A DNA stretch of 8,240 nt from Methanobacteriota archaeon (lineage in GTDB: Archaea > Thermoplasmatota > JASEFT01 > JAUWIS01), in the NCBI GenBank assembly GCA_030605245.1, contig JAUWIS010000027.1, positions 1-8,240 of the forward strand. Reading direction: 5' to 3'. The notes beneath the pieces are model-generated. The model searched no databases, was not told where the DNA came from, and was given only the letters and a program-made list of their open reading frames with translations. Below, in pieces: positions 4,964 to 8,240 of this stretch (the stretch's first letter is position 1; every line of letters starts with the position of its first letter). Both the position numbers and the translations under genes were made by a program.

Positions 4964-5357
4964 AGAAAAACAGACAAGAGAGTTTGTCAAAATAAGCAGG
5001 AATATGTCTGCATTGATTGAGAAGTTTGATACAATTGCAAAGGCGCTCCGGGCATACATAAACGAGAACAGTAAAAGGATGGGAAATCTGGATGAAGAGA
5101 TAAAAAGGATTGATGAGAGAATGAAGAAGATTGAGACAACAATGGAGAATATTAAAGACTATAATGCAAGAATTGCAAAAGAAGCGGCAAACAGTAGCGA
5201 GCTGATAACAGGCGGTTTTTATGATTTAAGATCTAGGGTTGAGGATATTGAGATGAACATTTTAAAAACAATGAAACAGAAGGGGAGAAGGAATGAGAGT
5301 AGTCAGGGAGTAGAAGCTGGGAATTATGAAAAAACTACTAAAAAGAAGGAGGAATAA
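4956..5357 (+). CDS. Small coiled-coil protein, 133 aa
   Basis: The product is soluble and strongly helical. A hydrophobic-repeat helix (about 9-36) is followed by a clear heptad region (about 42-72, with MGNLDEEIKRIDERMKKIE) and a second helix (about 84-106). A disordered, lysine-rich tail ends in KKKEE. There is no signal, membrane helix or enzymatic motif. The start overlaps the previous gene's last 8 nt and is preceded by GGGGAGAGGA, an adequate ribosome binding stretch. The next gene starts 2 nt after its stop. Position between a tailed membrane protein and a larger coiled-coil protein suggests a scaffold or adaptor role. No family is recognised. Confidence 0.8.
   Translation: MTEEKQTREFVKISRNMSALIEKFDTIAKALRAYINENSKRMGNLDEEIKRIDERMKKIETTMENIKDYNARIAKEAANSSELITGGFYDLRSRVEDIEMNILKTMKQKGRRNESSQGVEAGNYEKTTKKKEE
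5348..5353 (+). promoter_or_regulatory. Strong Shine-Dalgarno of the 309-aa coiled-coil gene
   Basis: GGAGGA lies 6 nt before the ATG at 5360 and overlaps the last codons of the 133-aa gene. It is the best ribosome binding site in the window, expected for an operon-internal gene and in contrast with the leaderless first genes. It fixes the start of the coiled-coil gene. Confidence 0.75.
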
Positions 5358-5359
5358 AA

Positions 5360-6289
5360 ATGGGTGATATAATTTCTTCGTTAGATGAGTTGAAACGAAA
5401 CATCCCAAGAGGGGTACTGAAAAAAAATCCGGATATAACGGGTGATGTTGAGAAGGCAAAAGCCCTTGTGAAAAAACAGCAGGATTTTGAGAAAAGGGAG
5501 AAGGAATGGGCTGAGCAAACAGAAAAACTTGGGAAAATATCAGAAACCTTATCAGTTAGGGAGAAAAAGGCCTCAGAAGCAGAAAGCTCATTAAAAGATA
5601 TGCTTGAGAAACTCTCAGACATCAGCATAAGGGTTCAGAATACCGAGGAAAGGGAAAAAGGAGTTTCTGAAAAAGAGAAAAAAATAGATGAGTTAGAAGA
5701 AAAAACACAGGAATTATTTAAGAAAAATACTGAGGCCTCAACAGTTCTAAGTGAGACAGGAAAAAAACTTGCAGGTGTTATGGATGAATGCAAACAACTG
5801 CAGAAAAAACTTGAGGAAAGAGAAAGCATTCTCACGAAAAGGGAGGGGAATATCAACAACTGGAAGTCAGAACTAAACATAAGGGAGAAAAACATTTCTG
5901 TTAGGGAGGATGAGATTGCCAGGTTAACAACAAAGAGGGATGATCTGAAAGAGGAAATGGCTACGCTCAAGGTAAAGAAAACAGCAGAGTTCAAAGAAAT
6001 GGATGAAAAACTAAATGTCAGGGAAAAAGAACTTTTTGCAAAGGAGCGCGAGCTTTCTGGTTATGAAAAAATGCTTTCTGACAGGAATGAAAGATTAACG
6101 GAAAGAGGCATAAAACTTGATGATTTTGAAAGGAAGCTTCAGGAAAAGGAGAAAAATATTGAGGAAACAAAAAGGGAGCTGGAAAGAAAAGAAGAGCATA
6201 TAAAAATACTTAAGGCGCAGATAGAGGCGCTTGAGAAAAGAAAACTGGAGCTTGAAAAAAATCTTTCGGAACTCAGGGCAAAGATATAA
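5360..6289 (+). CDS. Long coiled-coil protein, 309 aa
   Basis: After a short non-coiled N-terminus (about 1-28, with a proline and glycine), nearly the entire protein to residue 309 is one lysine/glutamate-rich coiled coil. Only sparse breaks appear (for example around 124-146, which has T, G and C residues). An RE dipeptide recurs at 154, 161, 175 and 182, all multiples of seven apart, showing an uninterrupted heptad phase; others occur at 47, 67, 98, 221 and 230. There is no Walker motif, so it is not a complete SMC/Rad50. It is more like a cytoskeletal or scaffold rod. The C-terminus LEKNLSELRAKI is encoded in the first unit of a tandem triplication that continues beyond the stop. It follows the 133-aa gene by 2 nt with a strong ribosome binding site. 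Role unknown; a partner of the other operon products is likely. Confidence 0.85.
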   Translation: MGDIISSLDELKRNIPRGVLKKNPDITGDVEKAKALVKKQQDFEKREKEWAEQTEKLGKISETLSVREKKASEAESSLKDMLEKLSDISIRVQNTEEREKGVSEKEKKIDELEEKTQELFKKNTEASTVLSETGKKLAGVMDECKQLQKKLEERESILTKREGNINNWKSELNIREKNISVREDEIARLTTKRDDLKEEMATLKVKKTAEFKEMDEKLNVREKELFAKERELSGYEKMLSDRNERLTERGIKLDDFERKLQEKEKNIEETKRELERKEEHIKILKAQIEALEKRKLELEKNLSELRAKI

Positions 6290-6400
6290 TATACACTTGA
6301 ACTTGAAAAAAACTGTCGGAGTTTAGGGCGAAGAGAGGATATACACTTGATCTTGAGAAAAATCTTTCAGAGTTAAGGGCGAAGATATAATATGTAAATA
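6251..6400 (+). repeat. Tandem triplication of the coiled-coil gene's 3' end
   Basis: Three units start at 6251, 6302 and 6352 with CTTGAAAAA or CTTGAGAAA (periods 51 and 50 bp). Unit 1 is the real end of the coiled-coil gene, including its TAA. Unit 3 encodes the same last twelve residues and TAA again but lies outside any continuing frame. Unit 2 has lost one base in the A-rich/CTTT segment and has lost the TAA. The first period, 51 bp, is 17 codons. Units 2 and 3 are therefore decayed coding repeats now serving as intergenic DNA. Confidence 0.8.
6385..6393 (+). promoter_or_regulatory. TATA-like box of the site-2 protease gene
   Basis: ATATAATAT is centred about 28 nt upstream of the ATG at 6417, with no Shine-Dalgarno between. 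This suggests a leaderless promoter. The box lies in the stop-codon part of repeat unit 3; the same GATATAATAT occurs at 6283-6292 in unit 1, so the promoter appears to have been created from duplicated coding sequence. Confidence 0.5.
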
Positions 6401-6416
6401 AATCATACCACCTTGT

Positions 6417-7763
6417 ATGGACTCCCTGTGGATACCGGTCATTGTTTCCATTATCATAGCATGGCTTGTTTCAATTTATGTTTTAAACAGGAAAAAAGTT
6501 CTTGAGAAACATCATATGTCTTTGAGCGGACCGATTCTCCTTGTTCATACCGAAAAAGGAAAAGGCATAATTCAAAAAATTGCTAAGAAAAAGTTTTGGA
6601 AGTATTTTGGCAATTTTGTTATTGTTTTATGTGTTTTTGTAATGATAATTATGATGATTATGTTATGCTGGAGCGCAATTATTGCAACACAAATCCCTGC
6701 AAAAATGGCAATATCGCCAAGACTGATGATTGGCCTACCGGTCATAAACCCGATAATACCATTATGGTATGGCCTGCTCGGTCTTATAATAGCATTGGTT
6801 GTTCATGAGTTTTCACATGGCATACTCTCTGCTTTTGCCAAGATAAAAATAAAAAGCCTTGGTGTTTTGTTCCTTATTTTACCATTGGGTGCCTTTGTTG
6901 AGCCTGATGAAGAAGAACTTAAAAAAGTGAAAAAGATAAAAAGAATCAGGGTTTACGCAGCAGGTCCCGGGATGAACATGATTGTGGCATTAATTTGCGC
7001 TTTAATTTTTTCCTGGTCATTCATGGGCTCTGTTTCACCGGTACATGATGGTGTGCTTGTTACAGGTGTTGAGGAGGATTCGCCAGCAGAATCAATTCTT
7101 AGTCCTGGTGCTTTGATAACAAGTTTCAATGATACCCCAATAAAAAATATTGACGATTTTGGGGATGCAATAGGGTTGACGAAATCAGGGCAGACAATAA
7201 ATATCACGATTTACTATAATCATGTATTTAGTAACAGGAGCGTAACACTCGCAAACAGGTACAACTACACAAAAAATGAGAAGCACAATGGCACAGGTTA
7301 TTTTGGTATAAACTATGCAGATGTAAATGCTCTACCCGACAGGCTTGGCAGACCTTTTTCTTCTGCGAAATCGTTCACGGGTGTTTTTGGCAATTCAATG
7401 TTCTATATCGCACTTCCGCTCTGGGGTTTATCACCTTTTCATTCACCAATAACAGATGTTTACGAGATTCATGGCCTCTGGTCCTTTTTACCGGCAAATG
7501 CCTTTTGGGTTCTTGCAAATATTTTCTACTGGGTTTTCTGGATAAATCTTATGCTTGGACTGACAAATGCGCTTCCTGCTGTGCCACTTGATGGAGGATA
7601 TATTTTCAAGGACGGCGCGGACTCATTTTTTGGTAAATTCATCAAGAATGATAAAAAGAGAGAGAAGCATGTTAATGCATTATGTTATACTGTAGCGCTG
7701 TTCATACTTTTCCTTATATTATGGCAGATAATTGGACCCAGGCTTAGTTTAATAGGGTTATGA
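6417..7763 (+). CDS. Site-2 protease (M50 family) with PDZ domain
   Basis: This 448-aa polytopic membrane protein is a zinc intramembrane metalloprotease. The zinc motif HEFSH (H130, E131 catalytic, H134) lies in a transmembrane helix, and the third zinc ligand is D392 in NALPAVPLDGG (384-394), also in a helix. GPGMN (183-187) matches the family's GPxxN motif. An N-terminal helix (about 5-22) and a second (about 64-90) precede the core; a PDZ domain spans about 205-275 (GVLVTGVEEDSPAE to INITIYYNH) and normally recognises the cut substrate. All catalytic residues are present, so it should be active. In known systems such enzymes cut membrane-anchored regulators or leftover signal peptides. 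The gene is likely transcribed from its own promoter; its stop is 2 nt before the next ATG. The upstream membrane protein is a conceivable substrate, unproven. Confidence 0.95.
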   Translation: MDSLWIPVIVSIIIAWLVSIYVLNRKKVLEKHHMSLSGPILLVHTEKGKGIIQKIAKKKFWKYFGNFVIVLCVFVMIIMMIMLCWSAIIATQIPAKMAISPRLMIGLPVINPIIPLWYGLLGLIIALVVHEFSHGILSAFAKIKIKSLGVLFLILPLGAFVEPDEEELKKVKKIKRIRVYAAGPGMNMIVALICALIFSWSFMGSVSPVHDGVLVTGVEEDSPAESILSPGALITSFNDTPIKNIDDFGDAIGLTKSGQTINITIYYNHVFSNRSVTLANRYNYTKNEKHNGTGYFGINYADVNALPDRLGRPFSSAKSFTGVFGNSMFYIALPLWGLSPFHSPITDVYEIHGLWSFLPANAFWVLANIFYWVFWINLMLGLTNALPAVPLDGGYIFKDGADSFFGKFIKNDKKREKHVNALCYTVALFILFLILWQIIGPRLSLIGL

Positions 7764-7765
7764 AA

Positions 7766-8240
7766 ATGAGTAAAACTGAGTACCTGAAAACAGGATTGAA
7801 AACCGTTTGCCTTATCGCAATTCTTTGTTATTTTATAGTAATCCTTTTTTCCTTTCTTTTGCTGTTTCCATCATTAATCCTTGTTTTACCAGAACTTCTT
7901 AAATCGTCATGGACTTTTTTTATTATAATACCATATATGATACCTGTTTTTTGTTTTAAAGGATTAAATTTGGCAATATATTATTTGTTTGTTGTTTCTG
8001 CAATTCTTTTATCCTTTGTTTACATGATTAAGAAAGAGGGAAAACAGGCATTGTTTCTTTACTCAAAATTTTTTGAAAACAAAAGAAAGAGCCGCCCATT
8101 TTTTCAAAATCCAATAAGGAGAAATGCCTTTTTGTTCCCAGAAAAAAATAGTAATTCATTCTTGCTCATCCCCCAAATTTTTTTAGGATTGGTGTTTTTT
8201 GATTATGTTTATGATTATATTATACGATTTATTCATGTAA
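7766..8240 (+). CDS. Polytopic membrane protein, N-terminal 158 codons, cut by right edge
   Basis: The frame is open from an ATG 2 nt after the protease stop to the end of the window. The first visible hydrophobic span is about residues 13-41 (LIAILCYFIVILFSFLLLFP), followed by about 45-61 and about 66-85. A basic loop (about 86-125, KKEGKQ to PIRR) and another hydrophobic span at the right edge follow. No signature motif is visible in the present part. Membrane proteins next to a site-2 protease in archaea are sometimes CPBP-type intramembrane proteases, but the EExxxR motif that would decide this is not in the visible part. It is probably co-transcribed with the protease. Confidence 0.75.
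   Translation, partial: MSKTEYLKTGLKTVCLIAILCYFIVILFSFLLLFPSLILVLPELLKSSWTFFIIIPYMIPVFCFKGLNLAIYYLFVVSAILLSFVYMIKKEGKQALFLYSKFFENKRKSRPFFQNPIRRNAFLFPEKNSNSFLLIPQIFLGLVFFDYVYDYIIRFIHV

Noticed and set aside
4468..4977. A 169-codon minus-strand frame rich in S and F
   Set aside because: It is the shadow of the lysine/glutamate-rich tail; AAA/GAA codons read backwards as TTT/TTC give this composition. The same applies to the minus-strand frames at 5262-5628 and 5635-5994.
6596..7207. Small frames within the site-2 protease (plus, 6596-6808; minus, 6953-7207)
   Set aside because: Both lie inside a gene with intact catalytic motifs and continuous family-level features; they have no start signals.

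Overview
The window looks like chromosomal DNA of an AT-rich archaeon, most probably a euryarchaeote close to the Thermoplasmata. This placement is inferred from gene content and signal style, not from a marker gene. Supporting signs are A/T-rich TATA-like boxes centred about 24-28 nt upstream of several start codons with no Shine-Dalgarno (leaderless transcripts), a KaiC-like single-domain RecA-fold protein, a stand-alone Lrp/AsnC RAM domain, a zinc-ribbon/TPR protein and an archaeal-type site-2 protease. No rRNA, tRNA, transposase or CRISPR array was seen, and no gene-free stretch exceeds 300 bases.

Layout. (1) Positions 1-1056, minus strand: the N-terminal 151 codons of a P-loop/AAA-type ATPase running off the left edge, and an orphan basic 143-aa protein. 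The 169-bp gap between them holds a dense cluster of GCTAC/GTAGC motifs just upstream of the ATPase promoter. (2) Positions 1162-2161, plus strand: a stand-alone RAM domain protein and a divergent KaiC-like protein, each with its own TATA box. (3) Positions 2145-2925, minus strand: two overlapping small genes of unknown family, converging on the KaiC-like gene with a 17-bp 3' overlap. (4) Positions 3013-6289, plus strand: a tightly packed operon encoding a zinc-ribbon/TPR protein, a possible 22-codon mini-ORF, a secreted/membrane protein with a highly charged cytoplasmic tail, and two coiled-coil proteins. (5) Positions 6417-8240, plus strand: a complete M50 site-2 protease with PDZ domain, then a multi-spanning membrane protein cut by the right edge.

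How they may work together (inference): region 4 could form a membrane-anchored assembly. The signal-peptide protein would give an extracytoplasmic domain and a long lysine/glutamate-rich tail, the two coiled-coil proteins would be cytoplasmic scaffold partners, and the TPR protein an adaptor. The downstream site-2 protease is a candidate for processing a membrane component, but it has its own promoter, so a functional link is only suggested.

The most unusual sequence-level signals are three separate local tandem duplications in one operon: a duplicated gene junction, a 63-bp in-frame repeat in the charged tail, and a 51/50-bp triplication of the 3' end of the large coiled-coil gene extending past its stop codon. 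Others are the motif cluster at 501-617, the KaiC-like protein with a non-standard P-loop and glutamines where catalytic glutamates are expected, and the orphan protein with an internal CxGxYILR duplication.
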